The notes under the pieces: generated by a model
Database searches by the model: none
The model's input: the letters and a program-made list of their open reading frames with translations, nothing else
What the model was told of the DNA's origin: nothing
Assembly (NCBI RefSeq): GCF_026745355.1
Contig: NC_079205.1
Location: 627,283-691,282, forward strand
Direction: 5' to 3'
Length of the DNA: 64,000 nucleotides
DNA from: Beta vulgaris subsp. vulgaris
Taxonomy: Eukaryota > Streptophyta > Magnoliopsida > Caryophyllales > Amaranthaceae
Position numbers and translations under genes: made by a program
Part shown: piece after piece, positions 47,043 through 62,000 of the stretch
Layout of the letters: the number at the start of each line of letters is the position of its first letter
Position numbering within the stretch: position 1 is the first letter of the stretch

Positions 47043-50000
47043 ATGAAGCTCAAGAGAAGGAGGGCATATGAAGTGGTTAGTTTTTTTTTTTTTAATTTTT
47101 TGATTGAATATTTGGTTTTTTTACTGTTATCTTTTTTAGTATTGCATTTAGTTCAAGTGTTATTTCTTTAGGGTTTTTGTTTTCTTTAATTATAATAGCA
47201 AAATATAATGTTGTTTACTTTGTAATTGCAATGTTGGTATCTCAAAACTATGGTGATATTGTTGATTTTTTTTTCTTTGAGTTTCTTTGAGTTTCTTTGT
47301 TGTTTTGTTTAATGGGAAAAGGAGATGTTTGGAGAAGCTATTTAAAAATGTATGGGTTGCTTGTTTAAGGGATGCAACTGATATCTTGAGCCGCGTTGGT
47401 TTTGGCCTTTGGGTGATTTAGTGGGATTTATCTATGTTCTAGTACTATGTAGTAACCATTGTTTTTGTAATTGTTGTCATTGTTATTTCTGAATTTGATG
47501 ATTTAGTATGTAATTGTTGGTAAGAGGGATGTGAAGTATGGAATATAGTCTGAGCTCCTAGGGTTCCCTTTGGTCCTTCATACTAACCAATTTTGGGTGG
47601 CACGGGCGGTATTTCTTTTTTTTTTTTGTAATTCAAGGATGGGGTAGGCCATAGCGAGTCGTTGATGAAAGGCTAGGTTATAAATTTTTGTATTGAGCTA
47701 AGAGTATCTATTGATGATAGTGGTGGTCTTCTTTATTCCTCATTATCATGAATTCATGATTATCTGTTGCCTTTTTAGTTAGGTTTGGCCATTGGATGGG
47801 CACATAAAAGAGGTACATTTCTTGCATGTTCTCTACCATGTTGCATTTAGTTATGGAGTTCAGCGAATCATGGATGTAGGAATTGTGAAATTTCGTAAGT
47901 TAAAAGCGTGATGTGTTGTTGATAATCATTGATCATCAAAGGGAAGGTTTTTGGGGTGTGGGGTGTGGCTTACGCGGAGAATATGGTCCCTCTTGGGGAT
48001 GCTTAGGCTGTTTCCCTTGCATGGACTGAAGACCTTAAGAGGTGAAATATCAAAGATAAGTTGTCGGAGATTGCTTTATGTATGTGCTTTCGGGATTCAA
48101 AGTTTTATTTATGTTTTCTTATGTGAGGCTTGACACTATAGCAAAGTCTGAGGCAGCATGTTGTATTGTAGTTAGAGTGTTCTGGACACTCCATGTAGTG
48201 AAGAATTGACCCCATATTTATCATATTGGGTCACAAGGTTGATGACTCTAAGATGAGATGTCCAATATCCATATTCCCCTGCTCTGAAACTAGTGATTTG
48301 ACAAGTGAATATGGATTAATAATAGTGTAATTTGAAACAGTAATTTGACAAGCAATAAGATACTATTAACTCACGTCTTTGTTTCTATTTGGTTCATCTA
48401 TTTCACTAAAACTGTAGCAATTTGAGTTTTACATTCTGTATATGTGCAACATTGACCATATTTTTGTTACTAATAAATACTTCTTCCACTCCAAAAAGAA
48501 TGCAACACTTGCATTTATAGAATCAAACTATATAAATTTTGACCACGAATTCCCACCATTATATAAATAATAACATAGTCATGTGAGATCTTGTTAAATT
48601 TATGTTAATGAGTAGTTTCAAAATATAATTTTTTGATAGTTTCGAGTAATATATAATTAAAGATATCTATAGTCAAAGTAGAGCATTGGAGACTATGAAA
48701 ACTCAAGTGTTGCATTCTTTTTGGAGCGGAGGAAGTATATACTAATAAATTATACAAATATATTAAAATTTAAAGTTATGCATCAAGAAACATGTAAGGC
48801 AAACTGTACTAGTTTTCTAAAACAGAGGAGATATATATGTTCAAAATACTTTAACAAGAGATATAATGAAATTAAAGATGCATAATCTGCTGAAAAACAG
48901 AAATAGAAGATGACTATTGCAAAAGCTCATAGATTGAAAAACTTCATACGGAAGGCTGGAAGCTATGTGATAAATTCTACAGAAAAAAAATTGAATAAAG
49001 TTGCTACAAAGTGTCAGATAGGGAAAAAAACTATTGACACAGGGTTCGAACTCCCGAATGAACAAGCATTATAAACAAGGACCAAAACAACTGAACTACT
49101 GAGTGTCGCTTGCAAATATGACTGTCTACAATTAGTAGTAGTAGTTATTAAGATACGAAGATCATGGGGAGGGCCATGGCCAGATAGATCCTCCTTGAAT
49201 CCGCCACTGGTCTCATCTCATTGTTTTTGATATCGCATATTTATTATATGTAGTTGAATTTTGGTGAAAGAAAACACACCTTTTGTATACAGTCTTTTCT
49301 GAGTACCTACTAGACTAAACTTAGATGGATTGACCTCCAGTGTATCATATGTTTTGTCGAACACGAAATGGATGGTGATGCATGTGTCAATTAGTAGTAG
49401 TAGTTATTAACCCCCCCGGGTTGAGGAAGAAAGAATTTTTCCCCGTAGGCCATACCAATTGAAGTGATTCACTCTTTTAGATTCTGAATAATTTAATATA
49501 TTGGAGATATTGACTCTTGCTTTCTGTGCATTGCATGTTATGCAGCCTCCGAAGATAAGGTCCTTCATTAATAATGTTACATCTACTCCCCTTGAAAATA
49601 TACAGGAGCCGCTAAAAAGTTTTCTTTGGGACTTCGATAAGGTTTGTTTTCTAAGTCTTTACCCAATGCTTTACCATGCTGTTTTCTCTGTCTTCTGCTG
49701 AAGTCTGCTGGTATCTTGCTTCAGGGGGATTTCCACCATTGGGTGGATCTTTTTAATCATTTCGACTCATATTTTGAGAAGCACATAAAACCTAGGAAAG
49801 ATTTACGTCTTGAGGATGATTTTTTGGATTGTGATCCTCCATTCCCAAGGGAAGCTGTTCTCCAGATACTCCGTGTTATGAGGATTATTTTGGAGAATTG
49901 CACAAATAAACATTTTCTTAGCTGTTATGAGGTAATTATTACTTATTGAGGTCTATACTTGTGTCTATTATTCTGTCAATTAACCAACCTGTCCTAACTG

Positions 50001-53000
50001 CAATGTATTAATTGTATTTCTTGCTTCCCCATCAACGTAGCAGCATCTTTCATCCTTGCTGGCTTCTGCTGACCCTGATGTCATTGAAGCTAGTCTGCAG
50101 ACGCTGGCAACTTTTTTGAAAAAGACAGTAGGAAAGTATTCCATTAGAGATGCTTCTCTGAGTTCTAGATTGCTTGCTTTTGCACAAGGCTGGGGTTGCA
50201 AGGAAGAGGGACTTGGGCTAACTGCATGTGCATTGGAAAAAGAATGTGATACTGTTGCATCTGAGTTAGGGTCTACCCTTCATTTTGAATTCTATAGAGT
50301 GGGAGAATCATCTACAGAGAATGAAGCTACAAGAGGGCTTCAGATTATTCATTTGCCTGATGTGAACAGCCGCAAAGAAAGTGATCTTGAGCTTTTGTCT
50401 ATGTTAGTTAAAGAATACGGAGTTCCTCATAACTTGAGATTTTCTTTGTTCACTAGACTGCGGTTTGCTAGGGCTTTTGGCTCTTTAGCTTCCCGGCAGC
50501 AATATACATGTGTTCGGTTGTATGCTTTTGTGGTTGTCGTTCAAGCAAGCAGTGATGCTGATGATCTGGTTTCCTTTTTTAACACTGAACCTGAATTTAC
50601 CAACGAGTTGGTCTCACTATTAAGTTTCGAGGATTTGGCCCCGGAGAAGATCCGAATTTTGAGTCTGCGTTCTTTAGTTGCTCTTTCTCAAGATAGGTCT
50701 CGCCAGTCTAGTGTTCTCGCTGCTGTGACCTCTGGTGGGCAGCGTGGAATCCTTTCCAGCCTCATGCAGAAGGCTATCGACTCGGTGTCCAATGGTTCTT
50801 CAAAGTGGTCTGTTGTTTTTGCCGAGGCTCTCCTGTCACTTGTCACTGTTTTAGTCTCCTCATCATCTGGTTGTTCTGCAATGCGTGAAGCTGGGTTTAT
50901 ACCCACTCTTCTACCCCTTCTTAAGGATACAGATCCCCAACACCTGCATTTGGTTGGTACTGCTGTGCATGTTCTAGAAGCTTTCATGGATTATAGTAAT
51001 CCAGCTGCAGCTTTGTTTAGAGATTTGGGGGGCTTAGATGATACTATAAATCGCCTCAAGGTAGAGGTATCTAACGTGGAGAGTGGTTTGCAGCAACCTT
51101 GTGGAGACTCCGATGGTAATAAGATGAGTTCTGGTGTAACAGTTAGTACATCATCTGTTCTAGATGACATTCAACCCCTTTACTCAGAGTCCTTGCTTGC
51201 TTATCATAGACGTCTATTGATGAAAGCTCTGCTCCGTGCTATCTCTCTCGGGACTTATGCTCCTGGGAGTACTGATCGTATCTATGGTTCTGAGGAGAGT
51301 CTGTTACCCCATTGCTTATGCATCATATTCCGTAGAGCAAAAGATTTTGGTGGTGGGGTGTTCTCGCTTGCTGCCACTGTTATGAGTGATCTGATTCATA
51401 AGGATCCTACTTGTTTTTCTGTTTTAGATGCTGCTGGCCTGCCTTCTGCTTTCATGGATGCCATAATGGATGGTGTACTTTGTTCTGCAGATGCAATAAC
51501 ATGTATACCTCAGTGCCTTGATGCCTTGTGCCTAAACAACAATGGTCTTCAGGCAGTGAAAGATCGCAATGCTTTGAGCTGTTTTGTCAAAATATTTACT
51601 TCGAGAGCATATTTGCGCGCCCTGGCTGGGGATGCTCCAGGGTCCTTGTCTAGTGGACTAGATGAACTCATGCGCCATGCCGCCACATTGCGTGGGCCTG
51701 GGGTTGATATGCTGATTGAGATATTGAATACAATTATAAAGCTTGGGTCTAGTGATGAAGCTTCGTCGTCATCAGTTGATTCTTTACCCTGTCCAGCGCC
51801 TGTTCCAATGGAGACTGATAGAGATACTCCAAGCTCCTCACTTGAGGAAAGAGAATTACCAAAGACCGAAAGTACTGATCAAATTAATCTGACACCTGAT
51901 ACTACCTTAGTAAATTTGGAGTCTTATCTTCCAGACTGTGTTAGCAATGCTTGTCGTCTGCTTGAGACTATTCTTCAGAATTCTGATGCATGCCGCCTTT
52001 TTATTGAGAAGAGAGGAATTGAATCTGTGCTACAGATGTTTACATTGGCTGCATTGCCTGTTTCAGTTTCAGTTGGTCAGAGTGTTTCCGTTGCTTTTAA
52101 GAACTTTTCAGCACAGCATTCTGCTTCTCTGGCAAGGGCTGTCTGCTCATTTTTGAGGGAGCATTTGAATACAACAATTGAAGTGTTGGACTCGATTGCA
52201 GGAACTCCTTTGGCTAATCTGGAATCGGCAAAACAGACTAAAGTCATGAGATGTCTTTCGAGTTTGGAAGGGATTCTATCCCTTTCAAATTCCTTGTTAA
52301 AAGGAACTACCACTGTTGTTACAGAGCTGGGAGCTGGAGATGCTGACGTGTTGAAAGATGTTGGTAGGGTGTACAGGGAAGTACTCTGGCAGATTTCTCT
52401 GTCATGTGATTCTAAGGTAGAGCAGAAACAAAATGTTGAAGCAGAAACCGAAAATGCTGATGCAACTTCGTCCACTGCAACTGGGAGAGAAAGTGATGAT
52501 GACACAGGCATTCCAGTTGTCAGATATATGAATCCTGTTAGTATCAGGAGTGGCTCTCAATCTCAGTGGGCTGGAGAGCGTGATTTTCTATCAGTTATCC
52601 GCTCTGGTGAGGGATTAAGTCGTCGTAGTCGACATGGATTGACTCGTATAAGAGGTGGGAGAACTGGTCGCCATCTAGATTCTTTTAATATGGATTCAGA
52701 AGTTTCAGCGAGTGTTCATGAGCCTTCCTCCTCACTAGAACACAAAAAGAAAAGCCCAGATATTCTTGCATCTGATATCCTCTCTAAGCTTTCTGTTACA
52801 ATGCGCTCATTCTACACTGCACTCATAAAGGGCTTCAGTTCGCCAAACCGTCGTAGAGCTGACTCAGGGTCGATAAGTTCTGTTGCAAAGAACATTGGAA
52901 CCGTACTTGCAAAAATTTTTCTTGAGGCCCTTAATTTCTCCGGGTATTCTACTCCAGCAGGGCCTGATATGTCATTATCAGTGAAGTGTCGTTATTTTGG

Positions 53001-56000
53001 GAAAGTAGTGCATGATATGACAGCTCTCACTTTTGATAGCAGGCGTCGTATATGCTACACAGCAATGGTGAATAACTTTTATGTCGGAGGTGCTTTTAAG
53101 GAACTCTTGACGACTTTTGAAGCCACCAGTCAATTACTATGGTCACTACCTCATTCGATTCCAATTTCTGGTGTTGACCCAGGCAAGGGAGGTGAAGGAA
53201 GCAAATTGGAGCACAGCTCTTGGTTGCTTGATACATTACAGTGCTATTGTCGTCTGCTAGAGTACTTTGTGAATTCTTCTCTACTTCTCTCTCCAACTTC
53301 TCCATCCCAGGCTCAGCTGCTCGTTCAGCCAGTTGCTGTAGGCCTGTCAATTGGGTTGTTTCCTGTTCCAAGAGATCCAGAAGTCTTTATACGCATGCTC
53401 CAGTCTCAGGTTCTTGATGTGATACTTCCTGTGTGGAACCACCCCATGTTTCCTCACTGTAGTGCTGCTTTTATTACATCTGTTCTTTCACTTGTTACAC
53501 ACATATATTCTGGAGTTGGGGACATGAAGCGTAACCGCAGTGGTGTGACAGGTAGCTCAAACCAGCGTGTCGCTCCACCACCTGATGAAGCCACTATCAC
53601 AACCATTGTTGAGATGGGATTTTCGAGGGCAAGAGCAGAGGAGGCTCTGAGACGTGTGGAGAGTAATAGTGTGGAGATGGCCATGGATTGGTTATGCACC
53701 CACGCTGAAGATCCTGTACATGATGATGATGAATTGGCACAGGCTCTTGCATTGTCATTAGGGAGTTCAACAGAGACATCCAAGGCTGATAACACTGATA
53801 AGTCATTTGACGTACTAGGTGAAGAGGGACAAATTAAGGCTCCTCCTGTTGATGATATTCTTGGAGCATCTATGAAGTTGTTTCAGAGTGGAGATTCTTT
53901 AGCATTTCCCTTGACCGACTTGCTTGCAACACTTTGCAATCGAAACAAGGGTGAAGATCGTCTTAAAGTGGCATCATATCTTATCCAGCGGCTGAAGCTT
54001 TGCTCTTCTGATTTGTCAAAGGATGCTAGTGCTGTCTCGTCTATATCACATATTTTGGCATTGCTTCTTTCAGAAGATACTGATGCTCGAGAAATTGCAA
54101 CCCAGAATGGTATTGTCTCAGTTGCTATTGATATTTTGAAGAATTTAAGAGGCAATCAGCTTGGGAAGGATGTTCTAACCACAAAAAGCACTAGTGCGTT
54201 GCTTCTCATACTGGATAACTTGTTGCAATCACGACCCAAAATTTCCCCTGAAAATGCAGGGGCGGCTTCAACTGATCCTCTACCTGATTTATCTGGAGAG
54301 CGTGCTGCTGTAGAAGCTTCAGGTCCTGACATTGGAAAAAAGCTAACATCAAATGCTTGTGAGGAGGAGTCGCTCTTTGCTTTTCAGAAAATATTTGGAA
54401 AATCAACTGGTTATCTTTCTTTGGATGAGTGTCATGCTGTACTTGAACTCGCTTGTGATATGCTAAAACAGCAGGTTCCAGCGGTAATTATGCAGGCGGT
54501 GTTGCAGTTGTGTGCTCGCTTGACCAAAACACATGCTTTGGCCTTGCAATTTCTTGAAAGTGGAGGCATGGCTGCTTTGTTCGATCTTCCAAGAAGTTGC
54601 TTCTTTGCTGGTTATGACACTCTGGCATCTGCAATTATCAGGCATTTGCTTGAAGATCCCCAAACTTTGCAAACTGCCATGGAACTTGAGATTCGGCAAA
54701 CATTGAGTGGAGGTCGTCATGCTGGTCGCATACCTACTCGTATATTCTTGACATCAATGGCACCTGTGATCTCAAGAGATCCTTTTATATTTACAAAGGC
54801 TGCTTCAGCAGTTTGTCAGTTAGAGTCATCTGCTGGGAGGACTGTTGTAGTTTTGTCCAAGGAAAAAGACAAGGAAAAGGATAGATCTAAAATAACTGGT
54901 GCTGAGGTCGGATTATCTTCCAATGAGCCTATTCGGATGCCTGATTTGAAGGTCCAGGATGGGGCAGGAAAAGGCTCGAAAGGTCACAAAAAGATCCCTG
55001 CTAATCTTGCACAAGTAATTGATCAGCTTGTTGAAATAATCTTGCAATTCCCTTGTCCAAACAGCCAGGAAGATTGTTCGAGCGATCCAGCAGCGATGGA
55101 TGTAGATGAACCTACTACAAATGTGAAAGGTAAATCAAAGATTGATGAGGCGACCAAGGGGGATTCAGATGTCCTACCTGAACGATCAGCAGCTCTTGCT
55201 AAGGTCATTTTTGTCCTGAAGTTGTTGAGTGATATTCTCTTGATGTATGTTCATGCCATTGGGGTTGTGTTAAGGAGGGATTCAGAAATTTGTCAGCTGC
55301 GGGTTGCTTCTCAGCTTGATTCTCCTGGGCACGGCGGTGTTGTACATCATGTATTACATAAGCTTCTTCCTCTGTCTTCTGATAAATCTAGTGGGCCTGG
55401 TGATCTGAGGGGCAAATTATCTGAAAAGGCTTCATGGTTCCTGGTAGTCTTGTGTGGACGTTCAAGTGAAGGGCGCAAACGAGTTATTAGTGAGCTTGTG
55501 AAGGCCTTATCAATGTACTCTAACTTAGGGGGTAGTTCTCTTCAGAGCAGTTTGCTTCCCGATAAAAAGGTACTAGCATTTGTGGAATTGGTCTATTCTG
55601 TCTTGTCGAAAAATACTTCCTCAAGTAGCTTATCTGTCTCTGGATATTCGCCTGACATTGCACGAAGCATGATAGATGGGGGCATTGTGCCATGTTTGTC
55701 CAGTATTCTTCAGGCAATTGATTTGGATCATCCAGATGCTCCCAAAATCGCAAATCTCATTCTGAAGGCTTTAGAAAGCTTAACCCGGGCTGCTAATGCA
55801 AGTGAACAATCATATAAATCTGATGTCCAGAACAAGAAGAAGTCAAATGGTTTACAAGGGAGGTCCAATGACCAGGCAACCAATGCATCAGCCAACGATA
55901 CCACACTACAAAATGAAAGTCAAATCAGTGAACAGGAAGCCATGGATGCAGGGGCTGATGAAGCCACCCCCTGTGAAGGAGCTGGGTGCACAGAAAGTAC

Positions 56001-59000
56001 TCATGGTACGGATGTGGCTAGGTCAGCTGATCAAGATGTGAGGGCTGACAGAGAAGGGACACAAGTTACAAACCCAACGATGGAACTTGCTATGGAGTTT
56101 ACAGGTGATGAGATGGAAGAAGGTGATCTAATGCATGATAGTAATCATATCGGCATGGAATTCCATGTTGAAAATCGAGTTGATGAGGATATTGGTGATG
56201 AAGATGATGACATGGGGGGTGAAGGTGAAGAGGAAGATGATGAAGAGGATGATGGTGAGGACGAAGATGAGGATATTGCTGAAGATGGAACTGCTTTGAT
56301 GTCCCTTGCAGACACTGATGTGGACGATCATGAAGATGCAGGATTTGGAGATGAATACAATGATGAGATGATCGATGATGAGGAGGATGATTATCATGAG
56401 AATCGAGTCATAGAGGTAAGATGGAGGGAGGGCTTGGATGGCTTTCATCATCTGCAGGTTGCGCAGTCCGGAAGTGGCCTCATTGATGTTCCTTCTGAAC
56501 CCTTTGAGGGTGTGAATGTGGATGACCTTTTCGGTCTTAGAAGAACCTTGGGCTTTGAGAGACGTCGACAGACAAGTAGGTCGTTTGAACGAAATAATAC
56601 AGATGGAGGTCTCCAGCATCCTCTGCTCTTGCGACCACCTCAATCAGGTGATCCTACGTTGTGGTCATCTGGTGGCAATGTATCAAGGGATTCAGAATCC
56701 TTGTCAGGAGCAGGCGTTGATGTATCTCATTTTTACATGTTTGATACTCCTCCTTTCCTCTATGATTTTGGACCGTCTAGTCTATTTGGCGATCGTTCAA
56801 ATGGAACAGCACCTCCACCGTTGACTGATTACTCAGTTGGTATGGACTCATCGCAAGTAGGCGGGCGTAGAGGACCAGGGGATGGTCGGTGGGCTGATGA
56901 TGGTCAGCCACAAGCAGGCAACCAAGCATCTGCCATTGCTCAAGCTGTGGAAGATGTTTTTGTGTCTTTTTTGCGTGGTGCTTCTACGACTGACACTACA
57001 GTTGGAAGACAGTCCCAGAATGCAAGGCAACCAGAGCAACAATTGGATGCTGGACAAAATGTTGACAGTCATTTGGAAACGGAGGGAGATCCCTCGCAAG
57101 GACAGAGTACAGAGGTACTACTAGGAAATGGTGAAACTGATCTTCAGCAAACAAATCTTCAGGATATGGTTTCTGTACAAGATGCTAATGCACAGCCTGT
57201 GACAGACGTGGCTGTAGCCCATGAAAGTGAAATCTTGTCAAGTGACCCAGCACCTTGTAGCATGCAGTCTGAGAATCACGATGATCCTTCTAGCGATTTG
57301 ATGAGGACAGAACAAGACCCCTCACTATCATCTGTAGTCCCTGAAAACGATCTACTGCATGGAGGGGAATTTGGACAGCTAGATAATCTACATGATGATC
57401 ATACGCAGGCTCCTCTGGCAGATATATCTTCAGGAATTGGTAGCCAGACTAATGATGATGGAAATAACCCTGAACTAGGGATGTGTTATCAAGTTGAGCA
57501 TCATCCGTTGGTCTGTGCTAGCCCTGATGTTGAGATGAATGGGGCAGATGCTGAGCCAGTTCAAAGCAATGACCTCCTGCCTGCGCCTGAGAGTAATGAG
57601 CCAGTATCTGATCAGAATGTTTCAGTAAATGAAAATTCAATGGATCCTGATCATGTTGAACCCTCTGGTCCCAATGCAATTGATCCGACCTTCTTGGAGG
57701 CACTCCCGGAAGACTTACGAGCTGAAGTACTAGCTTCTCAGCAATCACAATCAGCTCAACCTCCTACATATACTCCTCCTTCAGTGGATGACATTGATCC
57801 CGAGTTTCTGGCTGCACTGCCTCCCGATATTCAAGCTGAAGTTTTGGCCCAACAACGAGTGCAGAGGCTGGCTCAGCAGAGTGAAGGACAACCAGTTGAC
57901 ATGGATAATGCTTCGATTATAGCCACTCTTCCAGCTGATTTACGTGAGGAGGTTTGCAACTGAACTTCCTGTAGTCTTTTCATTTGGTAATTTTTTGATT
58001 TTATTATTGTATTTACGCTTCACTTGTGATATAGGTACTCTTGACATCATCTGAAGCTGTTTTATCGGCTTTGCCTTCTCCATTACTCGCAGAAGCTCAA
58101 ATGCTTAGGGATAGAGCAATGAGTCATTATCAGGCTCGCAGCCTTTTTGGAAGCAGCCACAGACTAACTCATCGCAGGAATGGTTTGGGCTTTGATCGAC
58201 AGTCTGTTATGGATCGGGGTGTTGGAGTAACTATTGGACGAAGAACGGGTGCCGCCCTTTCTGATGCCCTGAAAGTGAAAGAAGTTGAAGGGGAGCCACT
58301 TCTAGATGGAAATGCGCTGAAGGCGTTGATAAGGCTCTTACGCTTGGCACAGGTGACCCGCTTGCCTCTTGGTGTACTTTTAAGTGCGTAGTGCATTGAA
58401 CTGTTTAATGTAAGGTCTAGTGAATGTGCTTGAAGTTGCATGATTGATGGAGAAGATTATCTTTTCGTCTGAAGATTTCCACCGTACAAGAATTAACATT
58501 GTCTTGCTTTATTCTGTAATGCATGAAATGATGAAATTGCTACTCGTATTTAATCTGCCTGTCAATAGGATGCTTTTTTTCTTTGTTCTGATATTTTTTT
58601 CTTTGTGGTAGCCTCTCGGTAAAGGCCTGTTGCAAAGACTTTTGTTAAACCTATGTGCTCATAGTCTCACTAGAGCAACTTTAGTTCATCTTTTGCTGGA
58701 GATGATGAAGCCTGAGGCTGAAGGTATAGCTGGCAGTCTTTCAATGATCAATCCCCAGAGGCTCTATGGCTGTCCCTCAAATGTCGTCTATGGTCAGTCC
58801 CAGTTGTTAGATGGTATGCACTTTACTCAACACATGTCAGTGCTCTACATGTTTTATGGTCTTCTAACTAATCTGTTTTGCAGGTCTTCCACCCTTGGTT
58901 TTGCGTCGTGTTCTCGAGATTTTGAACTACTTGGCTACCAATCATTCTGCTGTTGCAAACATTTTGTTTTACTTTGAACCATCACTTTTACCGGAGTCCT

Positions 59001-62000
59001 TCCAGAAGTTCACAGAAAGCAAAAAGGGAAAGGGCAAGGAAAAAGTAGGGGAAATCGGACTTCCTCAAAACTCTCTTGGGGAATCCGAGGAAGGGAATAT
59101 TCCTTTGGTTTTGTTGCTGAAGCTTTTGAATCGTCCTCTTTTCCGGCGTAGCATTGCTCATGTTGAACAGGTAGGTCTGATGATTTTGGCTATGTTTATC
59201 CTTCAAAAATTTATATAGATTGTAGAATATTATTGATAATCTTGCATGTCTGCTCTTAAATCAGGTCATGGGTTTGCTTCAAGTTGTGGTGTACACTGCA
59301 GCTTCAAGATTAGAGAGTGTCTCTCTTCCTGAGCAGGCCTTAGATGATTCTCAGAATCAGACTGGTAAAGCTTCTGATGAGGTACAAAGAGATGCTTCGT
59401 TGGTGGAAACAGAGACTAGTCAACAGAATAAAGTTGTAAACAGGGAGCCATCTATATCTGATAGAAAGCCGGGTCATAACATCTATGATGTCTTCACGCG
59501 GCTGCCAAGATCTGATTTGCGCAATCTCTCCCGTCTTCTTGGCTATGAGGGGTATATATTATGTGCTCATTTAGAATATTAATAAAAATTGATTGTGTGA
59601 CTGCATGTCATTTTCTTGTTATTATGTCAACAAAGGCTGTCTTAGGTGTTTCATATCAACATGAAGCCAACTAATAGGGATTTTTTACCCCAAGCTATTG
59701 TTGTCCTCCATTATTGTCATATTGCTAGGTTATGCAAATTTTACGGGCCTTCCGTTTTGAGTGATTGATACATCTTTACATGTACATGTTAGGCTCTCGG
59801 ACAAAGTGTACATGCTTGCTGGTGAGGTGCTACAGAAGCTAGCTTCAGTGACTGCCTCCCACCGTAAATTTTTCACACAAGAGCTTTCAGATCTTGCTCA
59901 AGGTTTGAGCAGTGCTGCTGTCTCTGAGCTTATCACCTTGAAGAACACACGAATGATGGGTCTCAGTGCTGGCTCTATGGCTGGTGCTGCCATGCTTCGG
60001 GTACTGCAAGCACTTAGCTCACTAGTTTCCCACAGTGTTGATGACACTAGTTGCCAGGGGAGTGATGAAGAGGAGGAGCAGGCCATTTTACTGAAGTTGA
60101 ATTCTGCCCTGGAGGCGTTGTGGCAGGAACTTAGTAACTGTATTAGCACAACTGAGTCAGAGCTGGGTCAGAGCACTTTGTCACCAATCATGGATTCAGT
60201 GAGTGTTGGGGATGCTGTGACAGGATCATCTCCCTCATCCCCTCCTCTTCCTCCCGGGACACAAAGACTCTTGCCATTTATCGAGTCTTTCTTTGTTCTG
60301 TGTGAAAAGCTGCAGTCAAGCAATTCATTTGTTCAGCAGGATCAAACCAATGTAACTGCACAAGAAGTTAAGGAATCTGCTGACAGTTCTTCCTCAGCAC
60401 AGGCGAAGTGTGGTGGTGATTCTCATAGAAGATTCGATAGTGCAGTCATATTTTCCAGGTTTGCTGACAAACATCGCCGTCTTTTGAACGCATTTATTAG
60501 GCAGAATCCAGGATTGCTGGAAAAGTCACTCAGTATGATGCTGAAAGCCCCTCGTCTCATTGATTTTGATAACAAGAGGGCATACTTCCGTTCTAGAATC
60601 AGGCAACAACATGAGCAACACCTTTCTGGGCCACTCAGAATAAGTGTTCGTCGGGCGTATGTTCTTGAAGACTCTTATAATCAGCTGCGAATGAGATCAA
60701 ATCAGGATCTGAAGGGGCGGTTAAATGTGCAGTTTCAAGGTGAAGAGGGCATTGATGCTGGTGGTCTTACGAGAGAGTGGTACCAGTTACTGTCAAGGGT
60801 CTTATTTGATAAGGGAGCTCTACTATTCACCACAGTAGGGAACAATGCGACCTTCCAGCCTAACCCTAATTCTGTCTACCAGACTGAACATCTTTCGTAC
60901 TTCAAATTTGTTGGCCGTGTGGTAATTTTAGACAAATCCCTGCATGTTCTTTTTGTTATTAAATTTGTCATTTTCCTGAACTTTTTAATAATATAAGAGT
61001 AAGAACGGCGAATTACTAATGTGCGTCAGAAGTTGGCTCCTACCTTGTTAAGTGACACCTCTTAATTCTGTATAGGTTGCGAAGGCCTTGTACGATGGGC
61101 AACTTTTGGATGTGTACTTCACTCGTTCCTTCTACAAGCATATTTTGGGGGTGAAGGTGACCTATCATGACATTGAGGCTGTTGATCCTGATTATTATAA
61201 AAACTTGAAGTGGATGCTAGAGGTTTGTGTTTTGAATTTTGTCTGCCTTGCTTTCAAGTGAACACCGTTATGATCAGTTTTGTCTTTATGTAACTTGATC
61301 TTTATCACATCATCTCTGATTTGCAGAATGACGTCAGTGATATTCCTGACCTTACTTTTAGCATGGATGCAGATGAGGAAAAACTTATCTTGTACGAAAA
61401 AACACAGGTATGGCTTAGAATCTTGAATATGTTCCAAGTAATGGACTTAGAAATTGTAGTACTTTGTCTTCTGTATCTATTTACTTTATTTCCCTTCATT
61501 TGACTGCTTTTTTTATTTTAAAATATATTTGATGTGTTAGAACTAATCTTTTTCTTTTGATCGTTGTTGTTCTGTTGTCTGGTAAAGGTCACGGATTACG
61601 AGCTTAAACCTGGAGGGAGAAATATAAGGGTTACAGAGGAAACAAAGCACGAGTATGTAGACCTTGTTGCTGACCATAATTTGACGAATGCTATCCGTCC
61701 CCAAATCAATTCGTTTCTTGAAGGTTTTACTGAGCTGGTGCCTCGGGAGCTGATTTCTATTTTCAACGACAAAGAGCTTGAACTCCTTATAAGTGGACTT
61801 CCTGAAATTGACTGTGAGTGAACTTGAGCATATATATATCCTGTCACATACATAGTTTTCCCTCCATCCGGCACTAGAGTCACTTGTACTGTTTTGTGCT
61901 GTCTGGAAAATTTTCACATTTCCTAATATGATGTATTTTACAAACCCTCCCCCAACTAAGTGAAGTAATGGAAAGAAAATGAGGAGGAGAAACATAATTA

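Noticed and set aside
56128..56643. 171-codon minus-strand ORF rich in Ile and His
   Set aside because: It is the antisense reading of the UPL1 acidic tract and follows from GAT/GAG codon bias.
50056..57963. Reading the 2635-codon frame as a complete protein
   Set aside because: It is only exon 4 of UPL1; it lacks the conserved N-terminus and the HECT domain, and the last residues after 57951 are intron.
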